Notes under the pieces: model-generated
Databases searched by the model: none
Told to the model about the DNA's origin: nothing
The model's input: only the letters and a program-made list of their open reading frames with translations
Program-made: the position numbers and the translations under genes
Shown: positions 15,095 to 24,014 of the stretch, one piece after another
Numbering within the stretch: position 1 is the stretch's first letter
How the letters are laid out: each line of letters opens with the position of its first letter
Source: a virus
Length of the DNA stretch: 35,820 bases
IMG/VR virus record: IMGVR_UViG_3300030382_001470
Coordinates: 1-35,820 of that record
Strand: one strand, 5' to 3'

Positions 15095-16111
15095 ATGCCA
15101 ACATTTAGTGATATCGAAACCAGTTATGTCCAGCGCTATGCGCAGGATGTACAGCATATGTTGCAGCAGAAGACCACTAGATTAAGGAATCTTGTAAGCC
15201 AGAAACTTGATTGTTCTGGTATTGCAGAATTCATTGATCGCATTGGTGGTGTTACTGCCGAAAACAAAAATGCTCGTTTCGCAGATTCTCCTGTTCAAGC
15301 CATCGCTCATCAGCGCAGGAGAGTGACAGCACGACCTTACCATGCAGGGTTTTTTGTGGAAGGATTTGATCAGCGTCGTATGAATTACGATGTTTTTCAG
15401 CCTTATGCAGAAGCAACTAGTATGGCTATGGCTCGTAAAATGGATGAGATCATCGTTGATGCTGCTTTTGGTACTGCATATCAGTCTGAAAGTGGAGCAA
15501 TGGATGGAGCAACGCCTGTTTTATGGGATACTTCGAGTACCGAAACAACTCTCTCTGGTAAAACTATCGGAGATCAGTTTATTGGTGTTCAGTTTGCCTA
15601 TGGCTCATCACCCGCAGCTGAGACAAAAGGTATGTCAAACGCTGGAGGTGACTATACTCTGTCTGTTGACAAACTTCTTCGTGCAAGGAGAATTCTTGCT
15701 CAGAACGAAGCGGATCAATACGATGAGGGTGGGAATCCGTTATATGTATGTGTATGCTCACAAGCTCAGATTGAAGCTCTGCTTCATGCTCAAGCTATAC
15801 AGAGTATAGACTACAATAACATTCGTGCATTAGTGGAAGGTGAAACAAACTTCTTTGCAGGATTCCAATTCATCAAGTATGAGAGTCTTCCTACATTTAC
15901 ATCTGGAATGCAAAACAGTGATACAGGCGAAAAAGTTCTTGCCTTTCATCCTGCAGGGCTTTCCTTATGTGTGTGGATGGACCCAATTACTAAAATCGAA
16001 CCCCGAGCAGATAAAAGTTTTACTCCGTATGCATATTTTGAAATGGATATGGGTGCAACTAGAATCTGGGAGGAAATGGTTGTTCAAATTGATTGCCTCA
16101 AAATGTCCTAA
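15095..16111 (+). CDS. major capsid protein
   Basis: 338 residues, the length expected for a podovirus coat (T7 gp10A is about 345). It forms the icosahedral head. Support: position straight after the scaffold, a Gln-rich helical start, a mixed alpha/beta body with HK97-type composition, and an aromatic region R-P-Y-H-A-G-F-F-V-E-G-F at about 87-98. Codon choice and GC content are somewhat higher than in neighbouring genes, fitting strong expression. AGGAAACAAT precedes the ATG. The 118-nt gap before it holds two GATAATC copies and a T-run but no clear promoter. Confidence 0.9.
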   Translation: MPTFSDIETSYVQRYAQDVQHMLQQKTTRLRNLVSQKLDCSGIAEFIDRIGGVTAENKNARFADSPVQAIAHQRRRVTARPYHAGFFVEGFDQRRMNYDVFQPYAEATSMAMARKMDEIIVDAAFGTAYQSESGAMDGATPVLWDTSSTETTLSGKTIGDQFIGVQFAYGSSPAAETKGMSNAGGDYTLSVDKLLRARRILAQNEADQYDEGGNPLYVCVCSQAQIEALLHAQAIQSIDYNNIRALVEGETNFFAGFQFIKYESLPTFTSGMQNSDTGEKVLAFHPAGLSLCVWMDPITKIEPRADKSFTPYAYFEMDMGATRIWEEMVVQIDCLKMS

Positions 16112-16116
16112 TTATT

Positions 16117-16150
16117 AGGTTGAGTCCTTTCAGATGAACGCTTAACTTTT
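16117..16150 (+). terminator. weak intrinsic terminator after the capsid gene
   Basis: AGGTTGAG (16117-16124) pairs with CTTAACTT (16141-16148), 8 bp with two G-U, followed by a short T-run. In T7 a partial terminator (T-phi) sits directly after the capsid gene, so the place is suggestive. The loop carries TCCTTT, complementary to the AAGGA of the next ribosome binding site (from 16161). Confidence 0.35.
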
Positions 16151-16171
16151 AATTAATAATAAGGAGTTAAT

Positions 16172-16645
16172 ATGGCAAATGTATATGGAACCCTACAGAC
16201 TAATATAAATTCTGTACCTATGAAAATGGGCGATGCTCATTCAATGGGTGGCAGAATGCGTGTTTTGTCTGATTCCTATGTTATTCCTGCTGCTGGTTCA
16301 GTAGCCATAGGTGATGTACTCACCATTGGTGAACTTCCAAAAGGAGCAAGAGTATGGGAAGCTCATTTGGGTGTTAGTGCCTCTACAGGTACGGCAAAAT
16401 TAGAACTAGGTACAATAGTTACAACATCAGCTGGTGTTACTACTACTGACGTTGATGCACTTTTAGGTGATGTTGTTCACTCTTCCGACTTTAATCGTAG
16501 TATTCAAAGCGGACAGACAGCAACAACAGCTAGTGTAGTGCCATTGTCGTATCCTGACGGAGCAACTATTATAGTTACAAATAGTGTCGCAAAGTGGACA
16601 TCAGGCGTAACTATAACCTGTACGATTAAGTATACAATCGACTAA
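16172..16645 (+). CDS. head decoration-like structural protein
   Basis: 157 residues. The protein is beta-rich, with Thr/Val/Gly strands and almost no charge clusters. It contains I-G-D-V-L-T-I-G-E-L-P-K-G-A-R-V at about residues 49-64, a pattern seen in small phage structural proteins coded next to the coat gene. It most likely decorates the capsid or belongs to the head-tail joint. It is preceded by AAGGAG and followed by the strong stem-loop at 16651-16737. Assignment is by pattern and neighbours. Confidence 0.6.
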   Translation: MANVYGTLQTNINSVPMKMGDAHSMGGRMRVLSDSYVIPAAGSVAIGDVLTIGELPKGARVWEAHLGVSASTGTAKLELGTIVTTSAGVTTTDVDALLGDVVHSSDFNRSIQSGQTATTASVVPLSYPDGATIIVTNSVAKWTSGVTITCTIKYTID

Positions 16646-16650
16646 CCATA

Positions 16651-16737
16651 ATGCGGTTAATAGTATTTATTAGCTCTGCCCCATATTCTAGTACGGTCTA
16701 GGCGACGGATGGCATACAACGATGCTGTTAACCGCAT
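16651..16737 (+). promoter_or_regulatory. 17-bp intergenic RNA stem-loop upstream of tail tube A
   Basis: Bases 16651-16667 pair with 16721-16737 as 17 consecutive base pairs, 14 Watson-Crick and 3 G-U. The 53-nt loop can fold further: TGCC (16677-16680) with GGCA (16711-16714), and CTAG/CTAG around TACGGT (16688-16701). It fills most of the gap after the decoration-like gene and has no U-tract, so it is not an intrinsic terminator. An RNase III-type processing site or translation control element is more likely. Its arms share TGCGGTTnnTA and TGCTG...ACCGCA with the leader stem at 2878-2916. Confidence 0.65.
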
Positions 16738-16753
16738 AACATAAAAGGAAATT

Positions 16754-17386
16754 ATGAATAGAGTTAGTATTGCGAATTTAGCATTATCTAATCTTGGTGA
16801 AGGACCAATTCAGACTTTAACAGATGATAATGCCAGGGCAAGGATATGTAATGCAAGAATAGATGATGTAATTCGTACTATATTACGGATGCATGATTGG
16901 AACTCTGCAATGAAAAGAGTTGCATTGACTAAATCCAATGATCCTTTATTTGGATGGAACTCTACGTTCCAGTTACCAGCAGATTATATAAAAGTTATAG
17001 AAGTATGGCCTGTATCAAAATTCAGGGTACAAGGTGCTGAGATACTTTCAAATGAAGATACATTAAATTTATTGTATATCTATGAACCATCAGATATAAA
17101 CTCACTTGATGTCCTGCTTGCAGAAGCAATGGCACTTAAACTTGCAGTTGAGGTTTCAGAAACTCTAACTGGTAAAGACGGATTAAAAGACCGAATGATG
17201 CAAAAATTTATAATGGGGTTACAAGAAGCTAGGTCTGCTAATTCCAAAGATAAGACACCAGAACACAGGGAAGATTCTACATTCTGGAATGCTAGGCGTA
17301 GAGAAACTACACCAGTACATAGAACATTTAACTACCCAAAAACAGGTAACGCAGTAGCTAATAACTTTACACCTCCAGCGTCATAA
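16754..17386 (+). CDS. tail tubular protein A, T7 gp11-like
   Basis: 210 residues (T7 gp11 is 196). It forms the ring under the portal that joins head and tail. The start N-R-V-S-I-A-N-L-A-L-S-N-L-G-E-G at residues 2-17 and the W-x-x-A-x-K-R-V-A-L pattern at about 49-58 are family hallmarks, as is A-E-A-M-A-L-K-L-A-V near residue 125. AAGGAAATT precedes the ATG. The stop overlaps the next start as TAATG. Confidence 0.92.
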   Translation: MNRVSIANLALSNLGEGPIQTLTDDNARARICNARIDDVIRTILRMHDWNSAMKRVALTKSNDPLFGWNSTFQLPADYIKVIEVWPVSKFRVQGAEILSNEDTLNLLYIYEPSDINSLDVLLAEAMALKLAVEVSETLTGKDGLKDRMMQKFIMGLQEARSANSKDKTPEHREDSTFWNARRRETTPVHRTFNYPKTGNAVANNFTPPAS

Positions 17387-20300
17387 TGCCGACATTTGAG
17401 TTTCAGCAATCTAGGTTTACTGAAGGAGTACTCGCTAAAAGTCTTCATGGGCGTTCTCCTGAAGAGTTTTACTCTTATGGGGTAGATTCAGCCGAAAACA
17501 TGATTCCTTTGATTGAGGGTCCAATGGTGAAGCGACCAGGCACACTCTATGTAGCAGACGCGAAATCGACTCGCTCTAAGCTGATTCCTTTTTATAAAGG
17601 TGGGACTGAGGCTTATGTTATTGAAATAGGCTATGACGAAGATGCTACTGATGATACTTTTGATTGTACATTTAATGGAACAAATACTGTTACTGCATCA
17701 GCTATAAATGTAGCTAAAATAAGTATTGGTCAGCATTTATGGCAAAGTGAAGATGCAGATATGATGACAACATCTACAGCATATCCATCATCTGATACAA
17801 GTGCGACTGTTGTTTCAATAGATTCAACAACTGAATTTACAATTTCGGAAACTGCTATAGGTACTGGAACTAAAGAATGTACATTCAGCAATAAACCTTA
17901 TATCAGGATATTCTCCCAAGATAAACTACTGGAATTTGGAGGGGCTTCAACTGATCCATATATCATAAAATCACATAGATGGTTTACATATACACATCCA
18001 AGTGACTCTACAAAAAACATTGACGAAATAGCATCTTTATCTTGGACACAAAGTGGTGATGTGTTGTTCTTCACATGTCCTACTAGAAAACCATTCCTCT
18101 TAGTAAGAACAATTGATTCAACTGCCTCATTAGTTAGAGCAGAAGACAATTCAGTATGGACAGTAGCAGATTATGTCCAAGAAGACGGCCCTTATGAAAA
18201 TGTTAATGCTGATCCTGATAAGTCTTTCGTTGCACTAAATTCAGTTAATACTTCATTGGAAGTTGATGATGAAATAGCCTTTTGTCAGTTTGATGTTGTC
18301 AATAATGTAATTATACTTGCAAATCATGGTATGCAAGTTGGTCAAAAGATAAATTTACATTGTGCAACTGCTACAAGTAATACTCAGATTATAATAAAGG
18401 ATGGTACTGTTGATCCTGCTGATGGTGGTGATGTATGTTTAGGTGGTTACTATCCTGCTTATCATACTTCTAATTCTAATATTGGTACTTCTGCGACAGG
18501 AACACATGTTGCAAATAATTATTTTTATGTAGTATATGCAACCTCAGTTTCATTCCAAGTATCTGATAAACCAAATGGTGCTGCATTTGATATTGGATAC
18601 ATAAATAAAGATGCTGCTTCTACTCCTACACCTGGTAATCAGTTTACAGGTGAGATAATGGTTAACAGGAGAATTTACGAAAGAGAATCAGTTATTAGTG
18701 TAGATTCTAAATATAGATATGGTACAAATCCTGATACATGGGCTACAACTATTTCTGCTGGTCCATTATCTATTAGTTGTACTACTCAAAGTACTACTAC
18801 AGTATTAGTACCTGGATCTACAACAGGAATGCTAGTAGGACAAGTCGTATCTGGTGTAGGTATCCCTACTGGTGCAACAGTTGAATCAATCGTAACTAAT
18901 ACCTCTTTTGTTTTATCAAGTGCTGCTACTGCAAGTGCAACAGTAACATTATCCTTTGTTGGAAATGGATATGGAGGACATTATTTTACATCTGATGATA
19001 TAGGCAGATTAATTAGATTAAATCCTATTGCAGATACTACAACTAGAAGAGGTGGTATTAGATGGGCATGGGGTAATATTAAATCATTAACTAGCGAATC
19101 GAGAGTAACAGTTACATTATCGACAGACTTATCAGTATATGCAGATGATGGATACAATAGTACAACTGGTGCGGGTTCAAGTGAGTGGAGATTAGGCGCA
19201 TTTAATGGGTTTTGGGACTATACTAGTTTAACTTCAGGTATGGATGCATTTACTGGTAATGGATATCCAAGACAATCGCAGATATACCAACAAAGATTAG
19301 TATTTGCTGCAACATCATTTGAACCTTCTACAGTTTGGTTATCTCGATCAGGTAACTTCTATAATTTTGCACCAACTGAATTAGGTGTCCAGGATTCACC
19401 CTTAGTTTTGACATCAGGAGTAACAACAGAAGTTATTAGTGCAACCAATGGATTATATTTTACTATAGATTCTGACACTCTTGATGAAATACTTTGGCTG
19501 CTGGATTCTAAACGATTAGCACTTGGAACTTCTGCTGGTGTATATTTTTTATATGGTTCAGAAACAAATCTTACTGTAACTCCTACTAGATTTACCATTA
19601 ACAGAGAAACATCATATTCTGCAACAGATGTTGAACCTGTAATTGTATCAAATGTTATTATTTATCCCCAAAGAGGAGGTAGAGAAATACAGGAGCTAGA
19701 ATTCTCTGGTTCAGAAGATCAATGGTTACAAACTCGTATTTCAATGAAAGCCTATGATCTAATTTCTGAAAGTAATATAACTAAATTAGCATGGCAGGAA
19801 AGACCTAATCCTATTATTTGGATGATAATGGATAATGGGAAGGTATTGTCATTAAGTTATGATAGAGCAGTTAAATTCAAAGCATGGGCAGTACATACTA
19901 TTGGAGGAACTGATACTGTAGTTAATGATATAGCAATTATTCCTAAAAGTGATTTTGACCAGGTATGGTTTCAGGTTAGTAGAACTATTAATGGAAGTAC
20001 AAAACGTTATATTGAAAGATTAAGTAGATTCCCTTCAGAAAATGTTACTACACGAAACGAATTAGTATTCTTGGATTCTGCAAAGATACATACATCTTCT
20101 GATCAAGTAACTGGAACACCTTTAGTTAATGGAGCTAGTCAAACTGGAACTGCTCTTACTGTAGATGGAGCTACATCTGTTCCTGCTGTTGGTACAAGAT
20201 TTGTAATAATGAAAGCTGATGGTACAGCAAGTACAGATACAACAATTTATGAAATAGCAGCTTCTCCATCAAGTACAACAACCTCTTGGAAACTTAACCA

Positions 20301-20808
20301 GGCATTAGTATCTGCTCCTGCAGATAATGCAGTTATTGAGTTAAGATTAGAAGACTTGACAGTTGCACATTTGGAAGGAGAATCAGTAGGATTATGTACA
20401 AATGGGATGGAACATGCTAATAAAACAGTTGCTAGTAATATTCTTTCACTTGATCATCAATTAGCAACTACTGCAGTTTCTGGAATGTTTTATGATGCTT
20501 CAATGACAACTTTAAATCCACCAGCATTGGATAACCAGTATAATTGGAATAAAAGATTATTAACTTTAACAGCATTGATACAAGACAGTCTTGGAATCAG
20601 GCTTGAATATAATGAGTTAACAGAAGAATTATTGTTTAGATCAACTCAACAAAATACTGGTGAACCTATACCATTATTTTCAGGATTCAGAAAACAATCT
20701 TTATCAGGTATAGGCTGGACTGTACATAATGTAAAAATTAATAGTATTAGCCCATTACCTATGCAAATTAACGGATTATCTATTGAACTAGAGACAGGCG
20801 GACCATGA
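17386..20808 (+). CDS. tail tubular protein B (nozzle), T7 gp12-like, enlarged
   Basis: 1140 residues, longer than T7 gp12 (794). It builds the tail nozzle at the end of the tube. Family features: F-T-E-G-V-L at about 9-14, R-P-G-T-L-Y-V in the first 60 residues, and later W-L-S-R-S-G-N-F-Y-N-F and P-Q-R-G-G-R-E-I-Q-E-L near residues 650-770. The extra length comes from inserted beta-rich stretches at about 84-165, about 295-420 and about 469-530. The last is a Thr/Val/Gly module also seen in the tail fibre. The end overlaps the next gene as ATGA. Confidence 0.9.
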   Translation: MPTFEFQQSRFTEGVLAKSLHGRSPEEFYSYGVDSAENMIPLIEGPMVKRPGTLYVADAKSTRSKLIPFYKGGTEAYVIEIGYDEDATDDTFDCTFNGTNTVTASAINVAKISIGQHLWQSEDADMMTTSTAYPSSDTSATVVSIDSTTEFTISETAIGTGTKECTFSNKPYIRIFSQDKLLEFGGASTDPYIIKSHRWFTYTHPSDSTKNIDEIASLSWTQSGDVLFFTCPTRKPFLLVRTIDSTASLVRAEDNSVWTVADYVQEDGPYENVNADPDKSFVALNSVNTSLEVDDEIAFCQFDVVNNVIILANHGMQVGQKINLHCATATSNTQIIIKDGTVDPADGGDVCLGGYYPAYHTSNSNIGTSATGTHVANNYFYVVYATSVSFQVSDKPNGAAFDIGYINKDAASTPTPGNQFTGEIMVNRRIYERESVISVDSKYRYGTNPDTWATTISAGPLSISCTTQSTTTVLVPGSTTGMLVGQVVSGVGIPTGATVESIVTNTSFVLSSAATASATVTLSFVGNGYGGHYFTSDDIGRLIRLNPIADTTTRRGGIRWAWGNIKSLTSESRVTVTLSTDLSVYADDGYNSTTGAGSSEWRLGAFNGFWDYTSLTSGMDAFTGNGYPRQSQIYQQRLVFAATSFEPSTVWLSRSGNFYNFAPTELGVQDSPLVLTSGVTTEVISATNGLYFTIDSDTLDEILWLLDSKRLALGTSAGVYFLYGSETNLTVTPTRFTINRETSYSATDVEPVIVSNVIIYPQRGGREIQELEFSGSEDQWLQTRISMKAYDLISESNITKLAWQERPNPIIWMIMDNGKVLSLSYDRAVKFKAWAVHTIGGTDTVVNDIAIIPKSDFDQVWFQVSRTINGSTKRYIERLSRFPSENVTTRNELVFLDSAKIHTSSDQVTGTPLVNGASQTGTALTVDGATSVPAVGTRFVIMKADGTASTDTTIYEIAASPSSTTTSWKLNQALVSAPADNAVIELRLEDLTVAHLEGESVGLCTNGMEHANKTVASNILSLDHQLATTAVSGMFYDASMTTLNPPALDNQYNWNKRLLTLTALIQDSLGIRLEYNELTEELLFRSTQQNTGEPIPLFSGFRKQSLSGIGWTVHNVKINSISPLPMQINGLSIELETGGP

Positions 20809-21398
20809 GTTATGCAGCAGCAGGACTAGCAATTTTATCCATGTATCAAGGATATATGTCAGCGCAAGCGAATAAGAAAGGCTTGGGCATGAAAGCAGAT
20901 GAATATGATTTAACTGCTGATGAAGCTATTTTAACTCATCATTTTAATACTGATCAACGTAATAGAAGAACTACTTTATTAGCATATCAAACTATGCAAC
21001 AAGGAATGGATGAAGCTGGAGTTTTGGGGCTATCAGGTAAGAAAACTGTAGAAAATATGGTATCAGATATTGGTAGTAGCGGAGCGCAAATAGGTATAGG
21101 AACTACAAATGAAATAGTAATAAATCAACATCTGCAAAATGCAAATACACAATTGAAGGTGATGGAAGATACAGGACAAAAATTAGATAATATACGAGAA
21201 AATGCTATTGCAGTCAACCAAATGGAAGATCACAAAGTAAAAATGCGTGTAAGACAACTTAGACGAGCAGCAGCTACAACTAGATCAGGGGCAGATTCTG
21301 CATTCTTTGCTGGAATGGTAGGAGCATTTACAGCTGGAGGATCTACATATATGACTTCTGGTGGGAAATGGTCAACAGAAGAATTTAAATGGAGTTAA
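20805..21398 (+). CDS. internal virion protein, T7 gp14-like
   Basis: 197 residues, almost exactly the length of T7 gp14 (196). It has the expected make-up: a short hydrophobic N-terminus (residues 3-15), a long Gln/Asn/Ala-rich helical body, and a Gly-rich hydrophobic stretch near residue 165-182. In T7 this protein is ejected first and forms a channel in the outer membrane. Position right after tail tube B and the size support the call; direct sequence motifs are weak. Confidence 0.75.
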   Translation: MSYAAAGLAILSMYQGYMSAQANKKGLGMKADEYDLTADEAILTHHFNTDQRNRRTTLLAYQTMQQGMDEAGVLGLSGKKTVENMVSDIGSSGAQIGIGTTNEIVINQHLQNANTQLKVMEDTGQKLDNIRENAIAVNQMEDHKVKMRVRQLRRAAATTRSGADSAFFAGMVGAFTAGGSTYMTSGGKWSTEEFKWS

Positions 21399-21401
21399 TA
21401 G

Positions 21402-24014
21402 ATGGCTGAGTTACAAACATCTTCATATGCAAGCAAAGCAAAACCATCTCAAGTTTTAGATGTTAAGGCAGTTCAACGAACTACAAAAGATCCCTATGAA
21501 GGAGCAGGGGATACAGCATTCGCTGAAGGGAAAGTATGGGATGCTTTACAAGGATTTACACATGAAGTCCTAGCAAAAGCAGCTTTTCAAATTAATGATC
21601 AGGCAGATCAGGCTGCAGCTGATGATTTTGTAGATGATATTAGAGCGAAGTTTATACAGAATGAAAAATATATTGAAAATGAATTAAGTAAACTTCCATC
21701 ATCAGAAATTAAACCTGATCAAGTATTTAGTGATTTTGAAAAGGGTAATAAAGAAGGATTTGGATATGATAATCCAGAGGAAATGGAGGGTTACGAGAAA
21801 TTAGCTTATAAATATCAGAAACAAGTAAAAGATCAATATCGTGCAGCAAAAGAAGAAACTTCACAAGCAATAATTAGTAAAATGGGACAGTTGTCATCAG
21901 AACATACGATGAGACGACTAAATAAACAGTCTCTTGAAAGTCAAACAGAAATACAAGAAATATTAAATAATAAAGAAAATATTATTGTTACTGTAGAACC
22001 GAAAGATTATGTAAAAGCCTGGAGTAAGCATAAAAACAGTAGAGGTGGAACTAATGATAATAGTTATGAAAATTATATGAAATACGAGTTATCTCAAGGA
22101 AGACTAGGTAATTTAAGAGGACAATTAACAACAGAGGCTAAACCAGAGGATATAGGAGTAGAAGGTGGATTAACTGATACTGCTAAAAGACGTATAGATC
22201 AAATTCTAAATCGGTTTTCAGATAGGGCATTTGATGCTCTTTCAAGAGAAGTTATTACTATGAAGGATGTAGAGGATATGCATAATACATTAATGGGTGG
22301 TGTTCTCAAACAGCATTTTTTAGCTCAGAATCGTGTTGATCCTCATACTGCAATTAAGAAAGCTGAAAAGGGTGATTACAGATATAAAAAGGATTTTACA
22401 GGCTATAGTGGTGAAGGTGAGCAAGTAGATTATATTCTTGATCCTGATTTTACATATGGATATATAGAAAAATACCATGTCAAGATGTCAAAGCCTCCAA
22501 CAGCTGATCCATATGCAATACGTTCAATCCAAGAAAGGATATTTGAAGCTGCTGTTCAAAAGAAACCATTGTCAAGTGACCAAGTGATTTATGATGCACA
22601 GAATCATCCTGGAATGAAAGGAGATCCAAATGCTATAACTCAGTTAGCTTCTTTGGCACACAAATTAAATATTAAAGAGACAGAAGCAGCAGCTGCTAAA
22701 GATGAAGCAGATATTATAAGAAGTATAGGAAGTGAGATTGAAAGTAATCCTGACAATATAGATAAATATTTTATTGAACAAGCTGATGGTACTTGGAAAC
22801 TGAAGCACCCTGAAGACTTAGCAAAGATGATTCCTGATTTAGTAACAGAAAGTCGGAAACTAGAATGGGTATATGGAGATGGTGGATATGAATGGAGAGC
22901 AGATCCAGAGCCAAAAATTACTAAGGGGATACATAGAAAGGGTGTAAGGCTTTTAGAAGATACAGATTTTGCTAATATTATAACAAAATATAGTACTGCT
23001 CAAAGAAAAATTATATCAGATAACTATATTGGTGCGCAGATTAATAGAGTTACACTATCTGAAAAAGGAGCTAGAAATTTTCTTGAGGAGTGGACACATC
23101 CTGATTTTCCAGGTCAATTGGATCGTGAAACAATTGAAAGAAAATTTAATGATCAAAATAGTTACGAAGGACAAATGTTAGCAGTAACATATAGAACACC
23201 TGCAGAAGCACAAGCTGAATTACAAAAAGTAATAAAGGCTGCAAATAAAACATTGAAAAATAAACCAATTAATAAAAGGTGGCTTGCAGGAACTGGTCCA
23301 AACATGAAGGGATTTTGGAATGCATTAAAAGAAAAGCATACAATTGATATAACACATATGAAAAATATTTCTGCAAATGTAAATCCTGCTGATATGGATA
23401 AAGTAACTATAGACTATAATCCTTTGGCTATATTAGAAAATGAAATGAAAGAAAAAAATAACGGAGTAGGATTTAATGATCAACAACTTGAATATTTGGA
23501 TTTTTATAATACAGCACAAGAGAAATTACAAAATATACAATCAGATTTATTAATACATAATTTCAATGAGATAGAAGCATATATTGTTGAGTTAAAAGGT
23601 GTTGCTAAAAATCCTAGTCAGTCAGTTAAATACTTTATGAATGGTGAATTAGCAACTTTAATAGAAGTACAATTATCATTACGCAAAAAAGTATTATCAG
23701 ATCCAACTACAGCATCGGAAGCAATATATTCAGAAATGAGTCAAGGAACTTACTGGATAGATGAATTTCCTTTGTTGGATACTCCAGAAGATAAGAGGGA
23801 GTGGAAGAGAGCGCAATTGATTGCTGAAAGGTTAATGGTTCCTGTCGAAATTGCAGATGGATCTATTCCTACAGGTGGTATAACGAATGCAACAGCACCT
23901 CCAGGGTCAGCAAGAAAATCTCAAGCACAGCTTATAGAAGAAGTAGAAAAAGCACAATCTAATGTAGATAGTAGAATGCATATGCAATTTAATCATCACC
24001 GAGAATCAGAATGA
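21402..24014 (+). CDS. internal virion protein, T7 gp15-like
   Basis: 870 residues (T7 gp15 is 747). The protein is almost entirely helical and polar, rich in Glu, Lys, Gln and Asn, without a membrane segment or enzyme motif. In T7-type particles gp15 forms the periplasmic part of the ejected tunnel. The assignment comes from place in the order (after the gp14-like gene and before the gp16-like genes), size and composition. GGAG lies before the start, and the end overlaps the next frame as ATGA. Confidence 0.65.
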   Translation: MAELQTSSYASKAKPSQVLDVKAVQRTTKDPYEGAGDTAFAEGKVWDALQGFTHEVLAKAAFQINDQADQAAADDFVDDIRAKFIQNEKYIENELSKLPSSEIKPDQVFSDFEKGNKEGFGYDNPEEMEGYEKLAYKYQKQVKDQYRAAKEETSQAIISKMGQLSSEHTMRRLNKQSLESQTEIQEILNNKENIIVTVEPKDYVKAWSKHKNSRGGTNDNSYENYMKYELSQGRLGNLRGQLTTEAKPEDIGVEGGLTDTAKRRIDQILNRFSDRAFDALSREVITMKDVEDMHNTLMGGVLKQHFLAQNRVDPHTAIKKAEKGDYRYKKDFTGYSGEGEQVDYILDPDFTYGYIEKYHVKMSKPPTADPYAIRSIQERIFEAAVQKKPLSSDQVIYDAQNHPGMKGDPNAITQLASLAHKLNIKETEAAAAKDEADIIRSIGSEIESNPDNIDKYFIEQADGTWKLKHPEDLAKMIPDLVTESRKLEWVYGDGGYEWRADPEPKITKGIHRKGVRLLEDTDFANIITKYSTAQRKIISDNYIGAQINRVTLSEKGARNFLEEWTHPDFPGQLDRETIERKFNDQNSYEGQMLAVTYRTPAEAQAELQKVIKAANKTLKNKPINKRWLAGTGPNMKGFWNALKEKHTIDITHMKNISANVNPADMDKVTIDYNPLAILENEMKEKNNGVGFNDQQLEYLDFYNTAQEKLQNIQSDLLIHNFNEIEAYIVELKGVAKNPSQSVKYFMNGELATLIEVQLSLRKKVLSDPTTASEAIYSEMSQGTYWIDEFPLLDTPEDKREWKRAQLIAERLMVPVEIADGSIPTGGITNATAPPGSARKSQAQLIEEVEKAQSNVDSRMHMQFNHHRESE

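Noticed and set aside
2760-16760. Repeated phage-type RNA polymerase promoters in the intergenic gaps
   Set aside because: No shared 17-23-nt motif was found by eye across the gaps at 2800-2933, 14977-15094, 16112-16171 and 16646-16753; only the stem-loop arms recur.
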